Positions 29,625 through 37,529 of a stretch of DNA of 64,000 nt are shown piece after piece. The notes beneath the pieces are model-generated. The model saw nothing but the letters and a program-made list of their open reading frames with translations, was not told where the DNA came from and did not search any database. Source of the stretch: Candidatus Nanohalarchaeota archaeon (GTDB taxonomy: Archaea > Nanohalarchaeota > Nanosalinia > Nanosalinales > Nanosalinaceae); the NCBI GenBank assembly GCA_022729235.1, contig JALDAJ010000001.1, positions 700,442 through 764,441 on the forward strand. The letters run 5' to 3'. Position 1 is the first letter of the stretch. Each line of letters begins with the position of its first letter. A program made the position numbers and the translations under genes.

Positions 29625-30610
29625 CGTCCTTCTCCCTCGGTCTCTATCAGCCTGTAGTGGTCCATCTTGTTGAGATATTTCCGTAAGGTTCTTTCCACCT
29701 TAGGGTCATCAATTTCTTCACTATAGCGTTCGTATAACTCGCCGGGCTGTATCTCACCCTCATCCTGGATGATGTCGTAAAGAGCTTTCTGGTGCCGGTT
29801 GAGCATGTCCAGTGACTTTGACTTGTTCTGTTTCTCCGCCTTGGGTAGTGACTTCTCGACTATTCCCTCGGTGATTTCCTCTTTATCACCTGACTCGGCG
29901 TCTTCCGCTGCTATCCGTAGAGAGTTGATCGCCACCCTTGCGTCTCCATCCGCCCGGTTTGCTATCCGGTGAAGAAGTGAGGTGTCGATAACACCATCGT
30001 ATAACCCCCAGTCCCGCCGATCTTTCAAGATATCAACCAGTTCCTCAGTCGAGTAGGAGGGAAAGTGTACCTCTCTCGTACCTTCAAGCGAGGAGCGTAT
30101 TCTATCATCTACATCGTACAGCGCGGTCTCTTTGTTCGCTATCATTATCAGCGCCACATTCTCACGTGCGAAGTCGTAGAGAATCCTTTCCTGCTCTATC
30201 TGGTCGACCTCGTCCAGGACGACAACCGTCTTTCTCTTAATCGCTTTTTCCCTGAACTTATCCACGAGTTCATCGGTAGGGGTGCCGGTCCTGTGTATCA
30301 GGTTGACACCGAGGTCCTGCAGCAGGTTGTAGTAGACCTTGAAACGGGAAGGATATCTCCAGCAGTTGACACTCCCCATCACGACCTCGGAGGAATGTTT
30401 CTGCATCTCGTCTATCACGTACTCTGCCATGGTCGTCTTCCCGGTCCCGGGCGGTCCGTAGAGAAGCATGTTTCTCGGAGAATCGTTCTCAAGTAGCGGC
30501 TCTAGGTTCCTCTTGATCTCATGTATCTGGTTATCTCTGTGCACCATCCTCTTCGGGATGAATCCTTCCCGGAGTACTCTTGCGTCCTCTATAACCGATC
30601 GCCGTCTCAC
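29597..30610 (-). CDS. orc1: Orc1/Cdc6 replication initiator
   Basis: A 337-residue origin-binding AAA+ ATPase. Walker A YGPPGTGKTTMAEYV is near residue 50, Walker B VVLDEVDQ near 130, and sensor 2 GDARVAINSLRIA near 220. The C terminus is a winged helix (KALYDIIQDEGEIQPGELYERY...VERTLRKYLNKM). It loads MCM at origins. Length is slightly below haloarchaeal Orc1 proteins. TTTTAAAC about 26 bases upstream is the likely TATA box. The adjoining gap is a candidate origin. Confidence 0.95.
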   Translation of the reverse strand: MRRRSVIEDARVLREGFIPKRMVHRDNQIHEIKRNLEPLLENDSPRNMLLYGPPGTGKTTMAEYVIDEMQKHSSEVVMGSVNCWRYPSRFKVYYNLLQDLGVNLIHRTGTPTDELVDKFREKAIKRKTVVVLDEVDQIEQERILYDFARENVALIMIANKETALYDVDDRIRSSLEGTREVHFPSYSTEELVDILKDRRDWGLYDGVIDTSLLHRIANRADGDARVAINSLRIAAEDAESGDKEEITEGIVEKSLPKAEKQNKSKSLDMLNRHQKALYDIIQDEGEIQPGELYERYSEEIDDPKVERTLRKYLNKMDHYRLIETEGEGRWRKYTLPE

Positions 30611-30784
30611 GGAAACACTATTCTTCCGCTAGTTTAAAAGAAGAATTATGGCGGCGTTCCGGTAGTTCCGCGACTGGTTACCGCACGAACAGATGTTCGT
30701 GCTTTGAGCAGGTCAACTATTACGAGTAGACTGCGACGCTCGGTCGACACGCAATATAAGACTCCGGCGGGTGCCAAAGAGAGA
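30611..30784. other. Structured intergenic region upstream of orc1
   Basis: This 174-base gap between the DRG GTPase and orc1 holds the perfect hairpin GCACGAAC-AGAT-GTTCGTGC, flanked by TAGTT and AACTA arms that could extend it. On the minus strand CTTATATTG is a TATA-like box about 25 bases before the structured part, and TTCTTCTTTT follows it. It could be a small RNA gene, an origin element, or both. I find no clear origin recognition box. Confidence 0.35.
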
Positions 30785-31870
30785 TTAAACATGCCGCAGG
30801 TTGAGCTCAAGAATGTCCTCGTCCATAAGTTCGTGGTCGGTTCCGACCTTCTGCTCGGGGAACTTGGAGCTGTCTCCTGTGACTTTGGCAGCCTTGAACC
30901 TGTCTCTCATGTCGCCCGGTAGCTCGTCAAGAGCGTCCCCGACTGTATCACCTTCTCTCAGTATCAAGGGCTCGTCTCTGTCCGGGTCTTCTCCTTTCTT
31001 CTTCATGTAGATGCGGATAAGGCTAAGTCCTTCGAACATCAGGTCCTTGAGTTCGTCGAGGTTTTCCCCTGTCTCTGCGGATATCAAGAGGTCATGCTCT
31101 TCCTTAAACTCTTTTCGTATCCCTGCATCTATCTGGTCGATTTTGTTGACCGCGCTTATCATCGGTACGTACTTCCTGTTGTCCATTAGCCCGTCGATAA
31201 ACCTGTCCAGACCGACTTTTTCTCTGATAACTGCGTTCGCGTTCACGTATCCGCGCTGGTGCATTATGTCTCGTATTGTCTCCTCGTTGATGTCAAGGTC
31301 GACAGTTGACGAGATATTGATTCCGCCCTTTCCTTTCTTCTCGATTTTCATGTCGGGGGAGGACTTATTCAGTCTGATATCTGCGTTGTAGAGCTCCTGT
31401 GTGATTTCTTCGTAGCGCATTTCTTCCGGGTCGAGCAGTATCAGTACGAGGTCGGCGTTTCTCACGACAGATAATACCTGTGTGCCGTCACCTTTCCCTT
31501 CTGCTGCACCTCCTATCAGTCCTGGCACGTCAAGTATCTGGATGTTCGCGCCCTTGTGCTTCATCATGCCGGGCTCAACGTCGAGCGTCGTAAACTCGTA
31601 TTCTCCAGTCTCTGACTCTGCGTTCGTCAAGGCGTTTAGAAGAGTGGACTTTCCTACGCTTGGAAATCCTACGAGAGCGACTGTCGCATCTCCTCTCTTC
31701 TTGACCGCGTAACCTGAGGTGTCTCCGGTACCTTTCTGCTTCTGCTGTTTCTCCTCCTTCAGCTCCGCGATTCTAGCCTTTAATCTGCCGCGTTCAGTCT
31801 CCGTGGACTTGTTGACTGGTGTCTCATGGAGTTTCTCTTCCAGTTCCTGTATGCGGTCGTCTATTCCCAT
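30785..31870 (-). CDS. DRG-type Obg-family GTPase with TGS domain
   Basis: A 361-residue GTPase of the archaeal/eukaryotic DRG (Rbg) family that associates with translating ribosomes. An N-terminal helical region (IQELEEKLHETPVNKSTETE) precedes G1 GFPSVGKSTLLNALT, G3 DVPGLIGGAAEGKGDG, the long helix-rich insert, and G4 NKID. The C-terminal TGS domain (about 290-361) has LILREGDTVGDALDELPGDM and ends LELNLRHV. All core motifs are intact. Confidence 0.93.
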   Translation of the reverse strand: MGIDDRIQELEEKLHETPVNKSTETERGRLKARIAELKEEKQQKQKGTGDTSGYAVKKRGDATVALVGFPSVGKSTLLNALTNAESETGEYEFTTLDVEPGMMKHKGANIQILDVPGLIGGAAEGKGDGTQVLSVVRNADLVLILLDPEEMRYEEITQELYNADIRLNKSSPDMKIEKKGKGGINISSTVDLDINEETIRDIMHQRGYVNANAVIREKVGLDRFIDGLMDNRKYVPMISAVNKIDQIDAGIRKEFKEEHDLLISAETGENLDELKDLMFEGLSLIRIYMKKKGEDPDRDEPLILREGDTVGDALDELPGDMRDRFKAAKVTGDSSKFPEQKVGTDHELMDEDILELNLRHV

Positions 31871-31932
31871 CTTTGGATAGAAAAAGCTCTAGGGAAAGTT
31901 AAAATAGTTCAGTTTGAGAGAATGCTTTTCCT

Positions 31933-32229
31933 CTACTCGACCATCTCTATGTTACCGTCCCGGCCGATGTTGAGCTGGATGTCGTCAGCCCATTCCCTGA
32001 CGTATGCTCCTGTGATCTCGACTTCTGCTCCTTCTTCAATCGCGTCGATTTCTTCCTCCCAGAGCGTGAGGTCGATTTCTCCAGTGTCGTCTTCAAAGAC
32101 GCATGTAACGATTTTTTTCTGCCCGTACTGTGTCGAGACAGCACGTGGAGTTGGGAGCTCCTTGATTGTTCCTGTGATTTCAACGCCGTCGTCTTCAGGA
32201 CCTAGTTCCTCAACAGTCTTCTCAGTCAT
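31933..32229 (-). CDS. Single OB-fold nucleic-acid-binding protein
   Basis: A 98-residue protein made of one OB fold of the RPA/SSB type: VEITGTIKELPTPRAVSTQYGQKKIVTCVFEDDTGEIDLTLWEEEID, then GAEVEITGAYVREWADDIQLNIG. No zinc finger or C-terminal domain is present. It probably binds single-stranded DNA or RNA and may be an accessory to the RPA-type protein at 36.3 kb. Confidence 0.8.
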   Translation of the reverse strand: MTEKTVEELGPEDDGVEITGTIKELPTPRAVSTQYGQKKIVTCVFEDDTGEIDLTLWEEEIDAIEEGAEVEITGAYVREWADDIQLNIGRDGNIEMVE

Positions 32230-32352
32230 GTGTAACCACTGGGTCAGAATAGCCTTACCACTTTTAAAAGACTTCCGTTTTTCGAGGGCGAGATAGTGGT
32301 TTTGTCTCCAGTTTCCGTGGCTGTTAAAACTCTCAGAGACTTATTCTAGAAC

Positions 32353-33228
32353 ATGAAACTACCCTGGAACAACCAGGAAAAACAGGAGAAGATAGAAGAA
32401 CTGGAGGAAAGTATTGAAGAGCTGGAGGAGGAACGCGACAGGTACGAGAAGCGTTTCGAGGCGGAGAAGGAGCGCCGATCCGGGCTTGCGAGGAAGAAGC
32501 AGGAGGCGGAGGAAGAACTTAACCGTTTGAAGGATAAGGTAGAGAGTTTGAAGGATGCTAACGGTGAGGAAGAGGATAAAAGAGCTGGTAGGGACATAGC
32601 CCGGCTCAGTTTCAGGGAAGGATACCGTCTTCTGGAGAAACTGGATTCTGTCAAGTCTTCCAGGAGAGACATGGTAACCGTTTTCTCGCCGGGAGAGATC
32701 AGCGAGGTCGAGGATCTGAAAGGGTTGAAGAACACGTTGAACCTGGAGCAGGTACAGAGACTCCAGGCCACCAGTTCCTTCGTTGCTTTCATGGACCCGG
32801 ATATGTCTGACCTGGTGCTGAAAACCCTGCCATTCTTAGATGCGAAGTGGACCCTCTCGGACGGTTTCGAGGTAGAGCCTCTACTGGATTTCATAGACTC
32901 TGAAAAAACATGGGTGCTGGTCTCCGCAGGTGAGACAGAGATATACAGGGAACAGTCAGGGGAGTATGAGGAAGTCGACAGGGTTAAATCCCGCGTTGAT
33001 CGACAGCACGGGAAAGGCGGTTTCTCACAGGACCGTTTCGAGCGGAAGCGCGAAGGGCAGATAAAACAACACCTGGGAGAGGTTGAAGAAGCACTGGCGG
33101 GTATGGAAAAGGTCTATCTCCTGGGTGACAGAAAACTATGTAAGGAGTTACCGGGCGAGTATCTTGGTGGGTTCGACCCCAATTCATCGCCACCGGAAGT
33201 ATTTTACAGTTTCCAAAGGGTCAGGTAA
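32353..33228 (+). CDS. Vms1/ANKZF1-like peptidyl-tRNA release factor
   Basis: A 291-residue protein. Residues 10-75 form a coiled coil (EKIEELEESIEELEEERDRYEKRF). An eRF1-like core (about 95-290) carries the diagnostic loop HGKGGFSQDRFERKREGQI near residue 219, equivalent to the GxxQ loop of Vms1/ANKZF1. These enzymes free peptides from tRNA on stalled 60S/50S particles. Later strands (KVYLLGDRKLCKELP) fit the same fold. The next gene starts three bases later, so EndoIII is co-transcribed. No RqcH gene is in this window. Confidence 0.78.
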   Translation: MKLPWNNQEKQEKIEELEESIEELEEERDRYEKRFEAEKERRSGLARKKQEAEEELNRLKDKVESLKDANGEEEDKRAGRDIARLSFREGYRLLEKLDSVKSSRRDMVTVFSPGEISEVEDLKGLKNTLNLEQVQRLQATSSFVAFMDPDMSDLVLKTLPFLDAKWTLSDGFEVEPLLDFIDSEKTWVLVSAGETEIYREQSGEYEEVDRVKSRVDRQHGKGGFSQDRFERKREGQIKQHLGEVEEALAGMEKVYLLGDRKLCKELPGEYLGGFDPNSSPPEVFYSFQRVR

Positions 33229-33231
33229 ACC

Positions 33232-33879
33232 ATGGACGACAAGCAGAAGATAAGGGAGATGTATGAATGGCTTCTTGACAGGTACGGTGAGCCGGGAGAG
33301 CCGTTTGAGATAAACGGTGTCGACTACGTTATAGAAACGATTCTCTCACAGAACACGAACGATGTGAACCGGGATAAGGCTTACAGGAACCTCGTGGATA
33401 AATACGGTCACGACTACGAGGCTATAGAGAACGCCGATATCAACGAGTTAATTGATACGATCCGTATCGCGGGTCTAGGTCCGACAAAGGCTGAAAGGAT
33501 ACAGGGTGCGCTAGAGATTATCCGTGAAGATACGGGTGGCGAGTACAGCATCGAGTTCTTAGAGGATAAGAGTGTTGAAGATGCAAAGGCGTGGTTGACT
33601 GATATACCTGGTATCGGTCCGAAGACAGCCTCGGTGATACTCTGCTTCCATTTCCGGATGCCGACCTTCCCTGTCGACACGCATGTCCATCGCCTGTGTA
33701 AAAGGTACGGTCTGGTCCCGGAAAACGCTTCGCGGAAAAAGACGCATGAGATTATGGAAGAAAAGGTTCCTGATGACATCAAGTATCCGTTCCACCGGCT
33801 GCTTATCGAGCACGGACGGGCAGAATGTACTGCTAGAAAGGATAACTGTGAATGTGAGTTATGTGAACGGTACGGTTAA
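33232..33879 (+). CDS. nth: Endonuclease III-family DNA glycosylase
   Basis: A 215-residue HhH-GPD glycosylase/AP lyase for oxidised pyrimidines. The hairpin IPGIGPKTASVIL supplies the catalytic Lys131, and FPVDTHVHR supplies Asp149. Four C-terminal cysteines are at 199, 206, 208 and 211 (C-x6-C-x-C-x2-C) rather than the usual C-x6-C-x2-C-x5-C, so the iron-sulfur loop is compressed or altered. It forms an operon with the Vms1-like gene. Catalytic residues are intact. Confidence 0.92.
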   Translation: MDDKQKIREMYEWLLDRYGEPGEPFEINGVDYVIETILSQNTNDVNRDKAYRNLVDKYGHDYEAIENADINELIDTIRIAGLGPTKAERIQGALEIIREDTGGEYSIEFLEDKSVEDAKAWLTDIPGIGPKTASVILCFHFRMPTFPVDTHVHRLCKRYGLVPENASRKKTHEIMEEKVPDDIKYPFHRLLIEHGRAECTARKDNCECELCERYG

Positions 33880-33923
33880 GGCCTCCGCCATGAATTTAAG
33901 TTTTGCAAATCTATTGTAGGCAT

Positions 33924-34220
33924 ATGGTAGATTGGCCTGGTAAAGACGAACTAGTTGAGACTATGTCCGATATCCCGAGAGCAGCATCGGAAAACGTTGA
34001 ATACTACAAAGAAAACATAGACTCTCTTCAAGAAAATTATCCCGGAGAGTGGATAGCCATCATCGACGGTGGAGATGGGGTAGAGGTTCTTGAAGGCGCG
34101 GCTGATACAGATATATCTGTAGATCAAGTAAGTTCAGAGATAGAAGCTGTAAGGGAAGAATACGGACAAGAAGCTTACTTCGGATTTGTTCCTGACCCGG
34201 AGACCATATACATTCTTTAG
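33924..34220 (+). CDS. DUF5678-like small protein
   Basis: A 98-residue acidic protein (MVDWPGKDELVETM...). The centre NIDSLQENYPGEWIAIIDGGDGVEVLEGA followed by AYFGFVPDP is close to the DUF5678 pattern of a short helix, 'YPGEWVAI' and two strands. Function is unknown; these proteins are often adaptors. ATG 33924 has ATTTAAG about 28 bases upstream; the longer frame is rejected. Confidence 0.6.
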   Translation: MVDWPGKDELVETMSDIPRAASENVEYYKENIDSLQENYPGEWIAIIDGGDGVEVLEGAADTDISVDQVSSEIEAVREEYGQEAYFGFVPDPETIYIL

Positions 34221-34248
34221 TAAAAGAAAAATATTGGCGGGAGCGAAA

Positions 34249-34482
34249 TCACTCCTCGTTGTCTTCTAGTTCGTCTGTCAGGTCTTCAGCTGCTCCTTGT
34301 GCTGCCTGTTGCTGTTGCTGCATCTCTTCTACGATTTCTTGCGCCTTCTCGTTGATTGTGTCCTGGTCAATCATGTCTTCTTCTTCGAGTACGGCTAGAA
34401 GAGCGTGTACCGTCAGTTCCAGGTTGCCGAGTTTCTGCTGGAACATCTGCATGACCTGCTGAGAATTCATCTGGTCGTTCAT
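34249..34482 (-). CDS. Small Gln/Glu-rich helical protein
   Basis: A 77-residue protein. Its N-terminal half is a possible amphipathic helix pair (VMQMFQQKLGNLELTVHALLAVLEEEDMI). Its C-terminal half is Gln/Glu/Ala rich (EIVEEMQQQQQAAQGAAEDL). An AGGTG motif precedes the start. It has a prefoldin-like flavour but is too short for one. Role is unknown. Confidence 0.6.
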   Translation of the reverse strand: MNDQMNSQQVMQMFQQKLGNLELTVHALLAVLEEEDMIDQDTINEKAQEIVEEMQQQQQAAQGAAEDLTDELEDNEE

Positions 34483-34579
34483 TGTGTAAACACCTTGAAA
34501 GAGTGCAACAGGTGTTTAACCTGCCACCTCTACACCTGTCCAAGGGTATGGGCAGTAACTCTTTTAAGGGGGCTGGATT

Positions 34580-35191
34580 TTATTCTTCCGGATCAGGGTT
34601 TACATCGGGTTCGAGGATGTTGTTTGTGAAGATTTTCAGGTGTTCCTCTGCGTCCTGGAGGAAGTTTTCCAGTATACGTGATGATTCGTCGATGTTGTCT
34701 GTAACGTCCCCGGATACTATTCCAACCAGGTCGGTGGATTTGTATAGCGGATCAGTCATGTCTTTTCCACGGAGGGATAGGTCGGGCGGGGCTGAGTCTA
34801 CGAGCAGTATATTGACTTCAGGGTGTTCTCTGCGGTATATGTCCTGGAACTCGCTTATGTAGTCGTTGACGTATACCTGGTCAAGTATTTTTTCTTGTTT
34901 AGATTTGGAGAAGAGACCTCCGGGAGGAATGTTTTCTGCACATATAGTTTCGCGGGCGATGGCTGTTCCGGGAATAGTTGCAGGCGCCAGGGCAAGGGCG
35001 GTTTCGTTAGTCATTATAGGGAGGTTAAGATTGTAGAAGTAACCCTTGCTACAGGGTATCTCATGTACCTCCGGACTGTAGTCTTCCAGGTGGGCTCCTG
35101 TCTGTTCTGCGACGGTTACATCATATTTTTGACCCTTGTCGTACTCGAGAAAGTAAAATCTTTTCCGGTCAGATAATCCTACATCTACCAC
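34580..35191 (-). CDS. Hypothetical protein
   Basis: A 203-residue soluble protein with mixed strands and helices (RKRFYFLEYDKGQKYDVTVAEQTG..., ILLVDSAPPDLSLRGKDMTDPLYKSTDLVGIVSGDV). The phrase NILLVDSAPPD suggests an alpha/beta core with an acidic loop after a strand, but no catalytic signature is recognised. It is monocistronic. The 160-base gap to the right shows a TTTAAATGG on the plus strand and nothing else definite. Confidence 0.6.
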   Translation of the reverse strand: MVDVGLSDRKRFYFLEYDKGQKYDVTVAEQTGAHLEDYSPEVHEIPCSKGYFYNLNLPIMTNETALALAPATIPGTAIARETICAENIPPGGLFSKSKQEKILDQVYVNDYISEFQDIYRREHPEVNILLVDSAPPDLSLRGKDMTDPLYKSTDLVGIVSGDVTDNIDESSRILENFLQDAEEHLKIFTNNILEPDVNPDPEE

Positions 35192-35352
35192 TGAAATCCC
35201 CTCTTGAGAGTTGGAGGGTCGAGTGCATATCAGCTTATTTTCAGAACAACAGGTGTATTTGAGCGATTACAAGTCTTTAAATGGATTAGAAAGCGGGAAC
35301 ACTGTTTCTAGAATCCTGCACTCGCTATAGTAGACTCAAGAGATTTTTCTGC

Positions 35353-35757
35353 CTAGCCTTCCAGTGGCGTCCGGGCGCCACATGCCTGGCACTTCATAAT
35401 CTCCACGCCTTTCTCCTTGACTATTTCGGTATCAGGGCGTTCACATTTCGGACAGAAAACGTACTCATCCGCGTACTGCTGGACTTTCGCCTGTACGCTC
35501 CCGCGCCGGAATTCGCCGTTCAGCACCAGGTCTCCGCCGTCAACATGTCCTGCTGTACCGAGTTCGTTCTGGATGTACTTGGAAACGTGCTTCTGCTCCC
35601 GTCCGAATGCTTCCACAATCTCCTTGAAGTTCTCGATAACAGTATTTGAACCGGACTTCTTCGTCTCCGCGACAGGAACCTCAAAACGCTCGCCCTGCTC
35701 CTCTACCTCCGGTACCTCTTCCATACCTTTTTCCAGCAAATCTTCGTAGTCAGTCAT
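35353..35757 (-). CDS. eif2b: Translation initiation factor aIF2 subunit beta
   Basis: A 134-residue subunit of the initiator-tRNA carrier aIF2. An N-terminal helix (DYEDLLEKGMEEVPE) leads to the core alpha/beta domain (GSNTVIENFKEIVEAFGREQKHVSKYIQNELGTAG) and a C-terminal zinc ribbon FCPKCERPDTEIV...KCQACGA. ATG 35757 gives the canonical N terminus; the longer frame to 35820 adds a basic stretch not found in the family. Confidence 0.94.
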   Translation of the reverse strand: MTDYEDLLEKGMEEVPEVEEQGERFEVPVAETKKSGSNTVIENFKEIVEAFGREQKHVSKYIQNELGTAGHVDGGDLVLNGEFRRGSVQAKVQQYADEYVFCPKCERPDTEIVKEKGVEIMKCQACGARTPLEG

Positions 35758-35849
35758 ATCCCTGTCTTGTAAGCGAAGTTTCTTAACTGCTTTTCCAGTC
35801 GGGTATCTGTTTTTATACATTGGGCTTGCGATGCAGGCAGGCGATAAAC

Positions 35850-36296
35850 GTGACTTACGACGAACTTTTCCACGGTACTAGAAGAGATGAACGGGATGAA
35901 AAACAGTATATCAAGAGCCGAACCGAATACGTGTTGCCCTGGCAGGATTCTCTGGAAGACTTTGTGCAGGATGCTATAGATGAGGGTGCTACTGATTTCG
36001 AGGTGTTTCTTGAGCCTGAAGACTGCATAGATGGCGGAGGAGGTTATGAATCCCCGGATACGTGGCTGTTCAACGTAGGTGTGAGAACGGAGACCGAGGA
36101 TGCGAATATGGAGTACATCCACTCACGGAGTGAGAGGTCTGATTTCGCGAACTTCCACGAGGTCCATAATGAGGCTGAACAGGTGTTCGGAGGGGACCTG
36201 AAATATCTTAGAGGTGAAGTTGCCAAGAAAGCCTGTACCTATGCAGATGAGAGTGAAGAGGTCGGGGTTACAGTGAAAGGTCTGGCTTACAAGTAA
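35850..36296 (+). CDS. Hypothetical acidic protein
   Basis: A 148-residue protein if begun at GTG 35850 (MTYDELFHGTRRDERDEKQYIKSRTEYVLPWQDSLEDFVQDAIDEGATDFEVFL). It has an alpha/beta outlook, with a Gly-rich loop (DGGGGYESPDTWLFNVG) and a C-terminal helix (LRGEVAKKACTYADE). No family is recognised. The start is uncertain: TTG 35820 is also in frame. TTTTTATACA at 35809 lies about 38 bases before the GTG. Confidence 0.5.
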   Translation: MTYDELFHGTRRDERDEKQYIKSRTEYVLPWQDSLEDFVQDAIDEGATDFEVFLEPEDCIDGGGGYESPDTWLFNVGVRTETEDANMEYIHSRSERSDFANFHEVHNEAEQVFGGDLKYLRGEVAKKACTYADESEEVGVTVKGLAYK

Positions 36297-36304
36297 ACCG
36301 GTTT

Positions 36305-37048
36305 CTAAAGCTTCTTAATCTTCCCTGGGTTGGGTTCGTAGAACGTCCCTTCGCTAAGTAGGGAGTTGATTGTGTCTTCAAGCTGGTCTTCATCCGTGTC
36401 GATTTCATCCGCGATGTCGCTGTAATCCGCTCCGTCACCCTCGTCGAGTCTTTCCACGGCGTCGATGACTTTGCGTTCTAGGTTCTCCCGGTTTTCGTTG
36501 TTCCCTGTGTCGAACTGTTCTCCAAACGATTGCAGTAGTGCATCGACTTCATCTTCTTCAAGTTTACCTGCCATCTCTTTCTCGATTTCGTCCTGGCTTT
36601 TTCCTGACTCCTTGAGCTGTTTCACGGTACTTCTTATCTGCTGCCACTCCTCCCTTGTTTTCCTTTTCCTTAACTGGTGGAGTAGCTCGTGCTCTACATC
36701 CTGTTTTACAAGTATCTCTGCGTTCATGTAGACCTGACCCTGGTACTCCCGTACCTTGCCGACTGCTTCAACTATGTCGCCTACTTCGAAGTCTTCCATC
36801 GGTTCGAGTTCGTTGAAGAATTTAAGCTGTGTGGTATCGGTTCCATCATCCACTGTTATCGCGCCGTAGGTCTCATCTTCGTTGATGAATGTGTCGACAA
36901 CAGTCCCGACTATCCTTGCTCTTGAAAGTCTCTTACCTCCGGGTGTTAGAAGGTAGTTGGGTGTGAAACCTTCTTTCTGGAAATATTTTCCGGAGTTAAG
37001 TTCTTCCGCATCTGTCAGCTTCGCTGTCTGTCTCTTCTGCTGTGGCAT
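36305..37048 (-). CDS. RPA-type single-stranded DNA-binding protein (COG3390)
   Basis: A 247-residue RPA32-like protein. The N-terminal OB fold (about 40-120) includes RARIVGTVVDTFINEDETYGAITVDDGTDTTQLKFF and GDIVEAVGKVREYQGQVYMNAEIL. A helical middle and a C-terminal winged helix follow (YSDIADEIDTDEDQLEDTINSLLSEGTFYEPNPGKIKKL). The last 15 residues closely resemble the end of MCM encoded nearby on the same strand. It protects ssDNA during replication and repair. Confidence 0.88.
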   Translation of the reverse strand: MPQQKRQTAKLTDAEELNSGKYFQKEGFTPNYLLTPGGKRLSRARIVGTVVDTFINEDETYGAITVDDGTDTTQLKFFNELEPMEDFEVGDIVEAVGKVREYQGQVYMNAEILVKQDVEHELLHQLRKRKTREEWQQIRSTVKQLKESGKSQDEIEKEMAGKLEEDEVDALLQSFGEQFDTGNNENRENLERKVIDAVERLDEGDGADYSDIADEIDTDEDQLEDTINSLLSEGTFYEPNPGKIKKL

Positions 37049-37142
37049 ACTTTTCTTCTTGGACTAAAATGTTAAGAATCCAATGTATGTAGCGAATATC
37101 TGGCTCGAGTTATTTAACATTTTGATCTCTAAGAGCTGACTA

Positions 37143-37526
37143 ATGAGACTTTGGAGGGATGAAGAGGTTCCTGAGGGATTAGAGACTCTTTTAGAGGAAA
37201 CAAGGGGGTCTGATCCTGTAGCTGACCATCGTAACGAAGTACATAACGCTTTGCAGGAAAATTCGAGATATGTTCTCTATGTCGATTCTCATGATAGAGA
37301 AAGGGTTTCTATAGGAACTGTTGAGGATGGAGAGTTTGATGTAGAACTTGCTTTCTACAGAGGACGTGACTACGGGGATAAAGAGGTTTACAGTCGTCTT
37401 CCTAGAGGGATTATCTCTGAGCTGAGTTACTCTCTTGAAGAACTGTCTGATGGTCAGGAAGGAAGTCATCCGCTGGGAAGTTTCAAATCCTATAAATTCG
37501 TTGAGATGCCTGATTTGGAGAAGTAA
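37143..37526 (+). CDS. Hypothetical protein
   Basis: A 127-residue acidic protein. It shows a beta-rich core (SRYVLYVDSHDRERVSIGTVEDGEFDVELAFYRG) followed by a helix (LPRGIISELSYSLEEL). No family is recognised. It sits alone on the plus strand between RPA and MCM genes, ending three bases before the convergent mcm stop. Confidence 0.55.
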   Translation: MRLWRDEEVPEGLETLLEETRGSDPVADHRNEVHNALQENSRYVLYVDSHDRERVSIGTVEDGEFDVELAFYRGRDYGDKEVYSRLPRGIISELSYSLEELSDGQEGSHPLGSFKSYKFVEMPDLEK

Positions 37527-37529
37527 TGA

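Noticed and set aside
30650-30730. tRNA gene upstream of orc1
   Set aside because: GC-rich and hairpin-forming, but no cloverleaf can be drawn and the T-loop consensus is absent.
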